A stretch of DNA of 64,000 bases, from NCBI GenBank assembly GCA_028284495.1, contig JANQRP010000035.1:80642-144641 (forward strand), read 5' to 3'. Positions 39,096 through 48,459 of the stretch are shown here, piece after piece. Made by a program: the position numbers and the translations under genes. Below the pieces are notes generated by a model that was given only the letters and a program-made list of their open reading frames with translations, was not told where the DNA came from and ran no database searches. Numbering within the stretch: position 1 is the first letter of the stretch; the number at the start of each line of letters is the position of its first letter. The DNA comes from Longimicrobiales bacterium. Lineage in GTDB: Bacteria; Gemmatimonadota; Gemmatimonadetes; Longimicrobiales; Gaopeijiaceae.

Positions 39096-39947
39096 CTAGT
39101 CGCGGCCCTCGGTGCGCCCGTCGTCCGGGGCGGCGGCGGGATCGAGCCCTCCGGCCGTGTCCGCGGGCTGTGCGTCCGCGCCGCGCGCACGCACGACGCA
39201 GTCGAGCGAGTCGGCCCGTGGCCACACGAACACGGCCGTGTCTCCGCGGCTCCGGAAGGACTTCCCGAACAGCCCCGCGTATCGTGTTCCGGACGCCGTC
39301 GGTGTGCGGAGGAAGACCTCGGACTGGTCGCCCCGGTCGACCTTGGCGGCCGGCGGGTCCGTGGCGTAGAACGTCGTGACGAACTCGTTCGCGGGGTTTC
39401 CGTCGCAGGCCCAGAACACCGGTCCACCGGTCTGCTCCGCGATGCCCCACTGCGCCTCGAGCCGGGCGATGCGCTCCACGTAGGCCGACTCGGTGCACCG
39501 ACGAATGGCCACGTCGGCCGTCACGTTGGCGTATGCCGCCTCTCCGGGAGCCTTCCAGCAATCGTCGCGGCCGGCGACCCAGCCGCGCTGGTAGGCCCGC
39601 ATCTCGTCCACCCAGGTCGACGGCATCGCCGTCCCGCGCGCGCGATCGAGCGCGTCCACCCAGACGTCCGCGAGCCGCGCATCGAGGGCGGAGAGCGCGG
39701 AGTCCGCGCAGATGCGAAGCTCGACCTCGCCGAGCCCCGGCGCGTCGCAGTCGAAGGAGGGCTCGGGCACGTAGGCCGCCGAACCGGCGTCGGCCGCGCC
39801 GGCGCCGCCATCCGCCCGGGGCTCGGGCGCGTCGGTGCACGCCGCAGCGATCATCAGGAGCGCGGCCGGGCCGGCCGCGCGGATCCCGGCCGCGAGGGTT
39901 GCAGGGGGCCCCGCCGTCACGCCTTCGCGTCGGTTCCTCGGTGCCAT
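39096..39947 (-). CDS. Putative lipoprotein with LprI (DUF1311) and MliC lysozyme-inhibitor-like domains
   Basis: 283-residue exported protein. Signal with a possible lipobox IAAAC near residue 37. Residues about 65-145 match the LprI/DUF1311 pattern: FDCDAPGLGEVELRICAD, LSALDARLADVWVDAL, YQRGWVAGRDDCW, CTESAYVERIARLEA. Residues about 172-240 match MliC: VFWACDGNPANEFVTTFY, then ASGTRYAGLFGKSFRSRGDTA. Each family includes inhibitors of c-type or other lysozymes, so this looks like a two-domain lysozyme inhibitor. Assignments are from pattern recall, not a profile search. Single gene, convergent with the plus-strand run. Confidence 0.7.
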   Translation of the reverse strand: MAPRNRREGVTAGPPATLAAGIRAAGPAALLMIAAACTDAPEPRADGGAGAADAGSAAYVPEPSFDCDAPGLGEVELRICADSALSALDARLADVWVDALDRARGTAMPSTWVDEMRAYQRGWVAGRDDCWKAPGEAAYANVTADVAIRRCTESAYVERIARLEAQWGIAEQTGGPVFWACDGNPANEFVTTFYATDPPAAKVDRGDQSEVFLRTPTASGTRYAGLFGKSFRSRGDTAVFVWPRADSLDCVVRARGADAQPADTAGGLDPAAAPDDGRTEGRD

Positions 39948-40066
39948 TCGTACACGGGTTGGTGATGACGGGGCGGTCGACTCCGCTCCCTCATCAATGC
40001 TACAACCGCCGCGAAGGCCAGGGCCACGAGAAATACACCCGGCCCGTCCGGCAGCACGGCGACCGC

Positions 40067-40091
40067 GGTTCGCGGGGGCGATCCGCGAACC
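40067..40091. terminator. Hairpin downstream of the carboxypeptidase-regulatory-domain gene
   Basis: GGTTCGCGG (40067-40075) pairs perfectly with CCGCGAACC (40083-40091) over a 7-base loop. It lies 19 bases past the stop of the minus-strand gene that ends at 40110. There is no T-run on either side, so it would not be a classical intrinsic terminator. A 12-base direct repeat (GATCAGCGCACG, twice) sits between it and the stop. Confidence 0.4.
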
Positions 40092-40109
40092 CGGATCAGC
40101 GCACGTAGA

Positions 40110-41831
40110 TCAGCGCACGCGCAGCCGCAGCGGCCGGATCTCCGACGGCTCGAGCTGGAAGGGGACGGCCCGGGTCGGGTCCCGGACCGGCGTCACGGCC
40201 AACGGGACCCCGGTGGGCACGCTGCAGAAGGTGGCGACCCCGTCCCGGGGCAGCGTCTCGCGTTCGATGTCGCCCTCGAGCGTCCAGAGGCGGACGATCC
40301 GGTCCGATGCGGGCGCACCGGTCCCATCGTACGTGTGGACCCGCACCACGCCGAGGGACGGATCCACGCGCATCCCCCTGCAGAGATGCTCGACGGCCCA
40401 GGCGACGTCGGGTCCGGGCAGGGTCACACTCGCTTCTTCGCCGTCCTCGAGCGTGACGTACACGCCCCGCGGGGGCAGCGCGAGCGAGTCGAGGCGCGGC
40501 GACCACCACGTCACGAGGTAGGGACCGGGCGCCACGCCTCGGAAGGCGAATCGCCCCTCGGCATCCACGCGGGTCGCGAGTGGGCTGCCGGAGAGCCGTA
40601 CCACGGCCTGCTCGAGCCCCACGTCGATGCCGGTCGGGAGGAGGCGACCGACCAGGTCCCCGCCCATGGAGCGACGCATCGCGCTGGACCCCGATGCGCT
40701 GCTCGCCGCACCGTACGGCGTCGAGGCGGAGGCGTCCACGACGTACCCACCTACCTCTCGCAGCGACGCCGGCACGATCCGACCGTCGGAACGGGTCAGG
40801 TTGGGCAGGCGCATGACCCACTGCCGCATGATCCAGAGTCCCCCGGCCAGCTGTTCGAATCGGGCGTACCCGCCGGCGAGCTCGGCGATCTCACGGTCTT
40901 CCAGCCCGACGTACCCGTACTCCATGTCGCGCAGGGCACCGGTCCGGCGGTCCACCCACAGCACGCCGCGCACCTCGACCATCCCGTCCCCAGCGAGCTC
41001 GGCGTAGGCGCCCCCCGACTCGTCCGGGCGCTGTCCGAGCCGATCGGGCGTTGGCTCGAACCCGAGCCCCACGATCTCCTCGACGTCCCCGTCGACGACA
41101 CGGAAGCAGTGACTGCGGAGGAAGCGGTCCGAGACGAGCACCTCGGGGTCCGGCGCGTACCACGACATCGTGCTCGGGTCGGACGGCTCCAGGTAGCCCT
41201 GATCCTGCAGCCGGTCGAGCGGCATCGCCGCGAATGCGCCGTTCGCGACCGTCCGCTGCACGCCCTCCTCGAGCACGTGCACGCGTTCGAGGTCCATGTC
41301 ACGCACGAACTGATGCATCTCGAACTGGTAGGCGTCGAGTTCCTGTGCGAGCCGCGTCACGTCGAGGGCATCCACCACGAGGTCCCACAGTCGCTGGGTC
41401 TCGGGTCCGACCCCGGGTCCGTCGGCGCACGCGGGCCGCGCCGTCGCCACCACCCCCTCCAGCTGCACCGGCCGAGTGGCGAGGGGGATGTCGAGCCGGT
41501 CCGTCTCGAACACGTCGATCGGTCCGATCGTGCGCGTCGTGTACCCGAGCCGCCGGACCCGCACGGAGTAGGTGCCCGCCACGGCCGGCTCGAGCACGTA
41601 GCGTCCGTCCCCACCGGTGAGCGTGGCCACGACCTGAGCGGAGTCCGCATCGAGCAGTTCGACGAGGGCTGCGGACACCGGTGCGCCCGTGCTGCCCTCC
41701 GTCACCGTGCCCGTGAGCACCTGAGCGTCGAGCCCGGTCGCGGGAATCGCGACCAGGAGTGTGAAGAGCAGCCCGGCTCCCGTTTCGCCCATCGTGTACC
41801 CCCACAGTCGTACGAACATCTTCGTACCCAT
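40110..41831 (-). CDS. Secreted carboxypeptidase-regulatory-like domain protein
   Basis: 573 residues with a signal peptide ending near LDAQ. A carboxypeptidase-regulatory-like beta domain follows (VLTGTVTEGSTGAPVSAALVELLDADSA ... GTYSVRVRRLGYTT). The centre (about 130-370) has no family I know. A second beta-sandwich region lies near AVVRLSGSPLATRVDAEGRFAFRG. The ATG at 41831 is chosen because it gives a signal peptide with Lys and Arg in its head; an ATG at 41792 is possible. Such proteins are abundant in Gemmatimonadota and Bacteroidota; function unknown. Divergent from the amidohydrolase gene. Confidence 0.75.
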   Translation of the reverse strand: MGTKMFVRLWGYTMGETGAGLLFTLLVAIPATGLDAQVLTGTVTEGSTGAPVSAALVELLDADSAQVVATLTGGDGRYVLEPAVAGTYSVRVRRLGYTTRTIGPIDVFETDRLDIPLATRPVQLEGVVATARPACADGPGVGPETQRLWDLVVDALDVTRLAQELDAYQFEMHQFVRDMDLERVHVLEEGVQRTVANGAFAAMPLDRLQDQGYLEPSDPSTMSWYAPDPEVLVSDRFLRSHCFRVVDGDVEEIVGLGFEPTPDRLGQRPDESGGAYAELAGDGMVEVRGVLWVDRRTGALRDMEYGYVGLEDREIAELAGGYARFEQLAGGLWIMRQWVMRLPNLTRSDGRIVPASLREVGGYVVDASASTPYGAASSASGSSAMRRSMGGDLVGRLLPTGIDVGLEQAVVRLSGSPLATRVDAEGRFAFRGVAPGPYLVTWWSPRLDSLALPPRGVYVTLEDGEEASVTLPGPDVAWAVEHLCRGMRVDPSLGVVRVHTYDGTGAPASDRIVRLWTLEGDIERETLPRDGVATFCSVPTGVPLAVTPVRDPTRAVPFQLEPSEIRPLRLRVR

Positions 41832-41887
41832 AGATCTCCGACTACGGGGGACCGTGCAAGTGGTGCGCGGGAGGTGCGCGAACGGCA

Positions 41888-41916
41888 TCGACACGTCTGC
41901 GACACCTCACTAGCCT
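41888..41916 (+). promoter_or_regulatory. Possible promoter for the amidohydrolase-mutase run
   Basis: TCGACA (41888-41893) and TAGCCT (41911-41916) are 17 bases apart, matching the sigma-70 consensus at five and three positions, about 80 bases upstream of the amidohydrolase start in a divergent gap. It would drive the long run of coupled genes that follows. Weak -10. Confidence 0.3.
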
Positions 41917-41995
41917 TGTGGAGTCGCCCGGCCGAGCCCGGACGCCGACCTGCGCGCCCCGTTCCGCCGGTCCACGCCCCCCACATGCCGATTCG

Positions 41996-43675
41996 ATGAT
42001 CCGTCGACTCACGACCGCCGCGCTGCTGCTCACCGTCGCTCCGGCCGCGGGCGCAGCCCAGACGGCCGACCTCGTCCTGACGAACGGGCTGGTTCGCACC
42101 GCGAACGCCGCGCAGCCCCGTGCCGAGGCGCTCGCCGTAACGAACGGCCGGATTTCCTTCGTCGGAAGCGCCCTCGAGGCGAGCCGGCTCGTCGGGAGCG
42201 CCACGACCGTCGTGGACCTCGAAGGGGCCGTGGTGATCCCGGGGCTGATCGACAGCCACGGGCACATCGGCGACCTCGGCACCTTCCTGCGGAACGTCGA
42301 CCTGTTCGGCACCTCGAGCGAGCAGGCGGTGGTGGATCGGATGCTCGAGCGCGCCGCCGAGGCGGTGGGCGACGGCTGGCTTCTGGGGCGCGGCTGGGAC
42401 CAGAACGAGTGGGGCAATACGGCGTTCCCGACCAAGGCGTCGCTGAGCGCCGCCCTTCCGGACCGACCGGTGTCACTCGAGCGGGTGGACGGCCACGCCC
42501 TGTGGGTGAACCAGGCGGCCCTCGACGCCGCCGGGGTCGACCGGGACACGCCCGATCCGATGGGTGGTCGAATCGTCCGCGACGCGAACGGCGAGGCGAC
42601 GGGCGTACTCATCGACAACGCGATGGAGTACGTGCTGGACGCCATCCCGCCCCTCACCGAGGCCGAGCTCCGGGAGGGCGTGCTGCTCGCCCAGCAGGAG
42701 CTGAACCGGCTCGGGCTCACCGCCGCGGTCGATGCCGGCGCCACGCAGGAGCAGATCGCGGTCATGGAGCAGATGGCACTCGATGGCGAGCTCACCTTCC
42801 GCAACTTCGTGATGGTGCTGGGCGCCGATCGTCCCTCGCTGGCGACCTGGCTCTCGCGCGGGCCCACGGGGTGGATCGACGAAGGTCGAAGCATGCGGGT
42901 GGACGCAATCAAGATCTCGGCGGACGGCGCGCTCGGATCACGGGGCGCGGCGCTGCTCGAGGACTACGCGGACGAGCCCGGCAACGCCGGCCTGCTCCTG
43001 CTTTCGCCCGACACCCTGCGGCGCATCGCGGACGCGGCGGCCGAGGCCGGCTTCCAGTTCAACGTCCACGCGATCGGCGACCGCGCGAACCGCATCGTGC
43101 TCGACGTGTTCGAGGAGACGCTCGCCCGGCACCAGCTCACCGACCACCGCTGGCGGGTCGAGCACGCGCAGGTCGTGGCGCGCCAGGACCTCCCGCGCTT
43201 CGCCGAGCTCGGCGTCATCCCGGCCATGCAGGCGATCCACCAGTCGTCCGACATGGCGTGGGTCCCGGATCGGATCGGCTACTCGCGCTCGCTCGGCGCC
43301 TACGCGTGGCGGTCCGTGCTGGACGACGGCGCGATCGTGCCGGGTGGTTCCGACTTTCCCGTCGAGTCCGCGGATCCGCGTCGTTCGCTGTACGCGGCGG
43401 TCACGCGTCAGAATGACGACGGATGGCCGGCCGGCGGGTGGTTTCCGGAGGAGCGGATGACCCGCGAGGAGTCCTTCCTCTCGATGACGCTCTGGGGGGC
43501 GTACGCCACCTTCGCCGAGGACGAGATCGGCTCCATCGAGGTCGGCAAGCTGGCCGACGTCGTGGTGGTCGGGGACGACTACCTGACGATGCCGGAGGAC
43601 GAGATCCTCGACCTGCCGATTCTGATGACGCTGTTCGGCGGCGAGGTCGTGTACGCGTCGGACGAGTGGCGGTGA
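41996..43675 (+). CDS. Secreted YtcJ-like amidohydrolase
   Basis: Metal-dependent hydrolase of the amidohydrolase superfamily, YtcJ-like branch, 559 residues. Signal peptide at 1-20 (ending GAAQ). Metal-binding residues: HGH in VIPGLIDSHGHIGDLG, His in FNVHAIGDRANR and in WRVEHAQVV, Asp in VPGGSDFPVES. The frame ends with VGKLADVVVVGDDYL, typical for the superfamily. Substrate unknown. The stop overlaps the meaB start (GTGA), which suggests but does not prove a functional link with the acyl-CoA genes downstream. Confidence 0.85.
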   Translation: MIRRLTTAALLLTVAPAAGAAQTADLVLTNGLVRTANAAQPRAEALAVTNGRISFVGSALEASRLVGSATTVVDLEGAVVIPGLIDSHGHIGDLGTFLRNVDLFGTSSEQAVVDRMLERAAEAVGDGWLLGRGWDQNEWGNTAFPTKASLSAALPDRPVSLERVDGHALWVNQAALDAAGVDRDTPDPMGGRIVRDANGEATGVLIDNAMEYVLDAIPPLTEAELREGVLLAQQELNRLGLTAAVDAGATQEQIAVMEQMALDGELTFRNFVMVLGADRPSLATWLSRGPTGWIDEGRSMRVDAIKISADGALGSRGAALLEDYADEPGNAGLLLLSPDTLRRIADAAAEAGFQFNVHAIGDRANRIVLDVFEETLARHQLTDHRWRVEHAQVVARQDLPRFAELGVIPAMQAIHQSSDMAWVPDRIGYSRSLGAYAWRSVLDDGAIVPGGSDFPVESADPRRSLYAAVTRQNDDGWPAGGWFPEERMTREESFLSMTLWGAYATFAEDEIGSIEVGKLADVVVVGDDYLTMPEDEILDLPILMTLFGGEVVYASDEWR

Positions 43676-44778
43676 CCGCCGACGTCGAGGCGCGGTATCT
43701 GCCCCTGCTCGAGCGGTTCCGGGCAGGGAAGCGGACCGGGCTGGCGCGGGCCATCACGGTCGTCGAGAACGAGCAGCGGGGCTTCGAGGCGTTTCTGCAC
43801 GAGGTGCTCTCCGTCGGACCGAGGGCGGCCCGGGTGGGCGTCACCGGCCCACCGGGGGCGGGGAAGTCGTCGCTTCTCGCGATGCTCGCGGGCCACTATC
43901 GCGAGGCCGACGAGGACGTCGGCGTCGTGGCGGTCGACCCCACCTCTCCGTACTCCGGCGGGGCGCTGCTCGGCGACCGCATCCGCATGAATGACCTCGC
44001 CACCGACCCGGGCATCTTCATCCGGTCGATGGCCACGCGCGGCTCGCTCGGGGGGCTCGCCACGACGTCCAAGGAGGTGATCGACCTCATGGACGCGTTC
44101 GGGATCCCACGGATCCTTGTCGAGACGGTAGGCGTCGGGCAGACGGAGTTGGATGTGACGGGCGCGGCCGACACGGTCGTGGTCGTGCTCGTGCCCGAGT
44201 CGGGCGACGGCGTCCAGGCGATGAAGGCCGGTCTCATGGAGATCGCGGACATCTTCGTGGTCAACAAGTCGGATCGCCCGGGGGCCGATCGTCTGCTGAA
44301 GGAGCTGAACCAGGCCATCCATCTGCGCACGGGCCCGGGCGGCAGTTCGACGGCGGGCCCCGCGGCCGACGTGCCGGCCCACCACGGCGTGGATATGGCC
44401 GCCGCCATGAAGCGGCGGAACGAGGAGCGTGGCGAGGTGAAGAAGCCGCGCCGCTGGGAGGCGCCCGAAGGCTGGACGATCCCGGTGCTCAAGACGGTCG
44501 CGCAGACGGGAGAGGGCATCCCCGAGCTGGCCGACGCGATCGTGCGCCACCGCGCCCACCTGGTCGAGAGCGGCGAGCTCGCCGATCGGCGCCGCGCCCG
44601 CCTGGAGCGGCGGGTGCGAGACGTGGTTCAGCGGCGGCTGCGCAGAGGCGCCGAGCGGGCCGTTGCCGGCGAGGCGCTTGCGACGACGATGAAAGCGATC
44701 GTGGACGGGTCCGACACGCCGTACTCGGTGGCGGGGACGTTCATACGCGACATACTGGAACGGGAGACGAACGGATGA
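43672..44778 (+). CDS. meaB: MeaB/ArgK-type GTPase (mutase chaperone)
   Basis: G3E-class GTPase that protects and reloads B12-dependent acyl-CoA mutases. The 368-residue protein has Walker A GVTGPPGAGKSSLLAML, the region VVAVDPTSPYSGGALLGDRIRM, MATRGSLGGLA, ETVGVGQTELDV and the G4 motif VVNKSDRPGADRL, with the helical C-terminal dimer arm. An insertion of about 30 residues (GPGGSSTAGPAADVPA) lies after the G4 motif. It stands upstream of the mutase subunit genes, as expected, with a receptor gene between. GTG start. Confidence 0.92.
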   Translation: MTADVEARYLPLLERFRAGKRTGLARAITVVENEQRGFEAFLHEVLSVGPRAARVGVTGPPGAGKSSLLAMLAGHYREADEDVGVVAVDPTSPYSGGALLGDRIRMNDLATDPGIFIRSMATRGSLGGLATTSKEVIDLMDAFGIPRILVETVGVGQTELDVTGAADTVVVVLVPESGDGVQAMKAGLMEIADIFVVNKSDRPGADRLLKELNQAIHLRTGPGGSSTAGPAADVPAHHGVDMAAAMKRRNEERGEVKKPRRWEAPEGWTIPVLKTVAQTGEGIPELADAIVRHRAHLVESGELADRRRARLERRVRDVVQRRLRRGAERAVAGEALATTMKAIVDGSDTPYSVAGTFIRDILERETNG

Positions 44779-46637
44779 GGGTCGGGATCAGCATCGGGAC
44801 GACGTGTGCGACGCTCCTTCTCGCGGTCGCGGCAGGGGTGACGGCGCCGACGCAGCTCGTGGCGCAGGATCCTCCGGGGGCCACGGGCGCCGACCCCGTG
44901 CAACTCGACACGATCGCCGTCGCGGTCGGCTCCAACCTCGAGCTGACGGGGCTTCCGCGCTCGGTCGAGGTCATCACCGCCAGCGAGCTCGCCGCGCTGC
45001 CGGTCACGACCGTCGAGGCGGCGCTCCGCTGGGCCGGGTCGGTGGACCTCCAGACCCGTTCTCCGGCCCAGTCCGATCTCTCGGTCCGTGGCGGGACGTT
45101 CGAGCAGGTGCTCGTCCTGGTGGACGGCATGCGGGTCAGCGACCCTCAGACCGGCCACTTCGACCTCGACCTCACCATCCCGATCGAACTCGTCGAGCGC
45201 ATCGAGATCCTGCGGGGCGGCGCGTCCGCTGCCCACGGCGCCGACGCCTTCGGTGGCGTCGTCAACATCGTCACGAAGACGCCCGAGGCCACGCGGGGGC
45301 AGCTCCGCCTGGAGGGCGGCACCTTCTCGACCGTCGGCGGCGCGTTTTCCTTCGAGACCGTCACGGACGGCGGCGTCGGGCTCACGGCCGCGGTCGGCCG
45401 CGACGAGTCGGACGGCCACCGCGACGGGACCGACTACGACATCTGGCGCGTGCGTTCGCGCGTCACGGCACCCCTCGGCGGCGGGACGCTGACGGCCGAC
45501 GGCGGGTGGGCCGCGCGCGACTTCGGCGCGCAGGGGTTCTATGCCTCGTTCGACTCGTTCGAGGAGACCCGAACGCTGCACGGCGTGGTCCGCTGGGACG
45601 CCGATATCGGCCCGCTGAGCGTCACCCCCCGCGTCTCCTACCGGAAGCACGACGACACCTTCATCCTCTTCCGCGACGACCCGCCGGCCTTCACCAACGT
45701 CCACGATTCTCGGCAGACGATCGGGGACGTGACCGCCCGCGTGGGGCTGGCCGACGGCGTCGGGTTCGCCTTCGGAGGCGAACTGGCGCGCGAGACCGTG
45801 GAGTCGAACAACCTCGGCGACCGCGAGGAGACGCGCTTCGGGATCTTCGGCGAGCTCGGGGTCGAGCGCGGCGTGTTCGATCTGGTGGCCGGCCTCCGGC
45901 TCGACGACCGCGACAACTTCGACTCCTTCGTTTCGCCGTCGGTCGCCCTCGCGCTCGATGCGGGAGCCCGGCTGCGGCTGCGCGGTGCGGCGTCCCGCGC
46001 CTTCCGGACCCCGACGTGGACCGACCGCTACTACTCGGACCCGGCCAACGTCGGGAATCCCGACCTCGAGGTGGAGACGGGGTGGACGTTCGAGGGGGGA
46101 GCGGACGTGGCGCTGGACGAGCTCGGGCCCGGCGCGACGGCCGCGGTGACCGTCTTCGAGCGGACCACCGAGAACCTCATCGACTTCGCGCGGCCCGCCG
46201 GCACGGGCGACGAGGAGCTGTGGGTCGCGCGCAACGTGGAGGAGGCCGACTTCACCGGCCTCGAGGTCGACCTCGCCGGGGTCCGCGCCGGGCCGCTGCA
46301 GCTCGGATTCTCGGGCGCATGGATCGACCTCGAGACGACCGAGGATGCCGCCTTCCAGTCGAAGTCGTCGCTGCGCCCCCTCACACGACGTGTCTCGCTC
46401 TCCGCCGACCTCCCCGTGGCGTCTCGATTCACCGTCGGCGCCCGGCTCCTGGACCGCGACCGGACGGGGCAGGAGAGCGCCACGACGCTCGACCTCCGCT
46501 TTCGCGCCGAGGTCGCCGGCTCGACCCTGTTCGTGGACGCACTGAACGTCGGGGACGGCGAATTCCTCGACATCTCGGGTATTCCCGAAGCGGGAGCCGC
46601 GGTACGGGTCGGTGTCCGCACCCGGTTGGGAGGTTGA
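44775..46637 (+). CDS. TonB-dependent receptor, BtuB-like
   Basis: Outer-membrane receptor, 620 residues: signal peptide (about 1-30, ending VAQ), a TonB-box-like LDTIAVAVG, plug domain (RSVEVITASELAAL, DLSVRGGTFEQVLVLVDGMRVSDPQTGHF, ELVERIEILRGGASAAHGADAFGGVVNI) and a barrel with a final beta strand AAVRVGVRTRLGG. Length and plug pattern fit BtuB-type vitamin B12 receptors. It starts in an ATGA overlap with meaB and is followed by the mutase, so cobalamin is the likely cargo; this is inference. No riboswitch can precede it because it overlaps meaB. Confidence 0.85.
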   Translation: MRVGISIGTTCATLLLAVAAGVTAPTQLVAQDPPGATGADPVQLDTIAVAVGSNLELTGLPRSVEVITASELAALPVTTVEAALRWAGSVDLQTRSPAQSDLSVRGGTFEQVLVLVDGMRVSDPQTGHFDLDLTIPIELVERIEILRGGASAAHGADAFGGVVNIVTKTPEATRGQLRLEGGTFSTVGGAFSFETVTDGGVGLTAAVGRDESDGHRDGTDYDIWRVRSRVTAPLGGGTLTADGGWAARDFGAQGFYASFDSFEETRTLHGVVRWDADIGPLSVTPRVSYRKHDDTFILFRDDPPAFTNVHDSRQTIGDVTARVGLADGVGFAFGGELARETVESNNLGDREETRFGIFGELGVERGVFDLVAGLRLDDRDNFDSFVSPSVALALDAGARLRLRGAASRAFRTPTWTDRYYSDPANVGNPDLEVETGWTFEGGADVALDELGPGATAAVTVFERTTENLIDFARPAGTGDEELWVARNVEEADFTGLEVDLAGVRAGPLQLGFSGAWIDLETTEDAAFQSKSSLRPLTRRVSLSADLPVASRFTVGARLLDRDRTGQESATTLDLRFRAEVAGSTLFVDALNVGDGEFLDISGIPEAGAAVRVGVRTRLGG

Positions 46638-46734
46638 TCCCGCCGCGCGTGATCCGGCATCTTTCGGGAATCGGCGCCCGTCCCGCGATGCCGCGCCGTG
46701 ACCGCACACATTCCGCGACGGAGTCGCGTTCGAC

Positions 46735-48459
46735 ATGTCGACGACCGAAGACGAAGTGACCCGCACCGCCGATCTGGCGGATGCCCTCGCCGAGCAGAAG
46801 GCTGAGGTCGAGCGCCTGACGGCGCAGCTCGCGGACTGGGAGGCGAAGTACGCCGCGACGCCGACGCGCGACGACCACTTCACGACGATCTCCGGTCGCG
46901 AGATCCGACCGCTGTACACGCCACTCGACCGCCCGCAGGAGGGCCACGCGGCATCCGAGGTCGGCATGCCGGGCGAGTACCCGTTCACGCGCGGACCGTA
47001 CTCCACGATGTACCGGACGCGGCTCTGGACGATGCGGCAGTTCGCGGGCTTCGCCAGCGCGAAAGAGACGAACGAGCGTTACCACTACCTGCTCGATCAC
47101 GGGCAGACCGGACTCAGCGTCGCCTTCGACTTCCCGACGCTGATGGGCTACGACTCCGACCATCCGCGCTCGCTTGGCGAGGTCGGCGTGTGCGGAGTGG
47201 CGATCAGCTCGCTTCAGGACATGGAGACGCTCTTCGACGGAATTCCGCTCGATCAGGTCTCGGTGTCGATGACCATCAACGGCCCCGCGATCATCCTGTT
47301 CTGCTTCTACGTGGCGGCTGCCGAGAAGCAGGGGATTTCGCCGGACAAGCTCCGCGGTACGGTCCAGAACGACATCCTGAAGGAGTACCAGGCGCAGCAC
47401 GCGTGGGTCTTCCCGCCCGAGCCGGCGCTCCGCGCGATCGTCGACATGTTCGAGTGGTGCAGCGAGCACGCGCCCAGGTACAACCCGATCTCGATCTCGG
47501 GCTACCACATCCGCGAGGCGGGCGCGACCGCGGCGCAGGAGCTCGCGTTCACGCTCCGGAACGGCTTCGAGTACGTCGAGCGCGGCATCGCGCGCGGGCT
47601 CGACGTCGACGCCTTCGCCCCGCGGCTGTCCTTCTTCTTCGACATCCACAACGACTTCTTCGAGGAGATCGCCAAGCTCCGCGCGGCACGCCGCATCTGG
47701 GCGAAGCGCATGAAGGAGGTCTACGGCGCGAAGAACCCGGAGAGCTGGCGGCTGCGCACGCACTGCCAGACGGCGGGCGTGACGCTCACCGCGCAGCAGC
47801 CCGAGAACAACATCGTGCGCGTCGCCTACCAGGCGATGGCGGCGGCGCTCGGCGGCACCCAGTCGCTCCACACCAACTCGATGGACGAGACGCTCGCGCT
47901 TCCCACCGAGAAGTCGGTGCGCATCGCGCTCCGGACCCAGCAGATCCTGGCCTACGAGTCGGGCGTCCCGAACACGATCGACCCGCTCGCGGGATCCTAC
48001 TTCGTCGAGTCCCTCACCGACCAGCTCGAGGCGGACGCCGAGGCGATCTTCGAGGAGATCGAGGCGCAGGGCGGGGTGGTGCCCGGCATCGAGGCCGGCT
48101 GGTTCCAGCAGCAGATCGCCAACTCGGCGATGGTGCAGCAGACCGAGCTCGAGAGCGCGCAGCGGATCGTCGTGGGTGTGAACGAGTTCACCGAGGGCAA
48201 CGCGGACGTCGAGATCGACACGCTGCGGATCGGCCCCGAGGTGGAGGAGGCGCAGGTCGCGCGGATGGCGAAGATGCGACGCGAGCGCGACGACGCGGAG
48301 GTGGAGCGGACGCTCGCGGCGCTCCGCGAGGCGGCCGGGGACGGCTCCAACCTCGTGCCCAGGATCCTCGACTGCGCCCGCTGCTACTGCACGCTGTACG
48401 AGATTCGCGAGGCGATGGAGGACGTGTTCGGGTCGTACAAGGAGCCGGTGTTCTTCTGA
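46735..48459 (+). CDS. B12-dependent acyl-CoA mutase, large subunit (methylmalonyl/isobutyryl-CoA mutase family)
   Basis: 574-residue substrate-binding subunit, without the B12 domain, which is encoded separately downstream. Clear family match: [78 protein letters not shown] and [18 protein letters not shown]. At the position of the arginine that binds the methylmalonyl carboxylate (R207 of the Propionibacterium enzyme) there is Gln221 in [11 protein letters not shown], as in isobutyryl-CoA mutase; Tyr93 (Y89 there) is retained as in methylmalonyl-CoA mutase. His258 is conserved. Substrate is therefore uncertain and I give no gene symbol. Confidence 0.9.
   Translation: MSTTEDEVTRTADLADALAEQKAEVERLTAQLADWEAKYAATPTRDDHFTTISGREIRPLYTPLDRPQEGHAASEVGMPGEYPFTRGPYSTMYRTRLWTMRQFAGFASAKETNERYHYLLDHGQTGLSVAFDFPTLMGYDSDHPRSLGEVGVCGVAISSLQDMETLFDGIPLDQVSVSMTINGPAIILFCFYVAAAEKQGISPDKLRGTVQNDILKEYQAQHAWVFPPEPALRAIVDMFEWCSEHAPRYNPISISGYHIREAGATAAQELAFTLRNGFEYVERGIARGLDVDAFAPRLSFFFDIHNDFFEEIAKLRAARRIWAKRMKEVYGAKNPESWRLRTHCQTAGVTLTAQQPENNIVRVAYQAMAAALGGTQSLHTNSMDETLALPTEKSVRIALRTQQILAYESGVPNTIDPLAGSYFVESLTDQLEADAEAIFEEIEAQGGVVPGIEAGWFQQQIANSAMVQQTELESAQRIVVGVNEFTEGNADVEIDTLRIGPEVEEAQVARMAKMRRERDDAEVERTLAALREAAGDGSNLVPRILDCARCYCTLYEIREAMEDVFGSYKEPVFF

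Noticed and set aside
39835..40521. Plus-strand frame across the gap between the two secreted-protein genes
   Set aside because: Product is low complexity and mostly antisense to the minus-strand genes; no start signal or domain seen.
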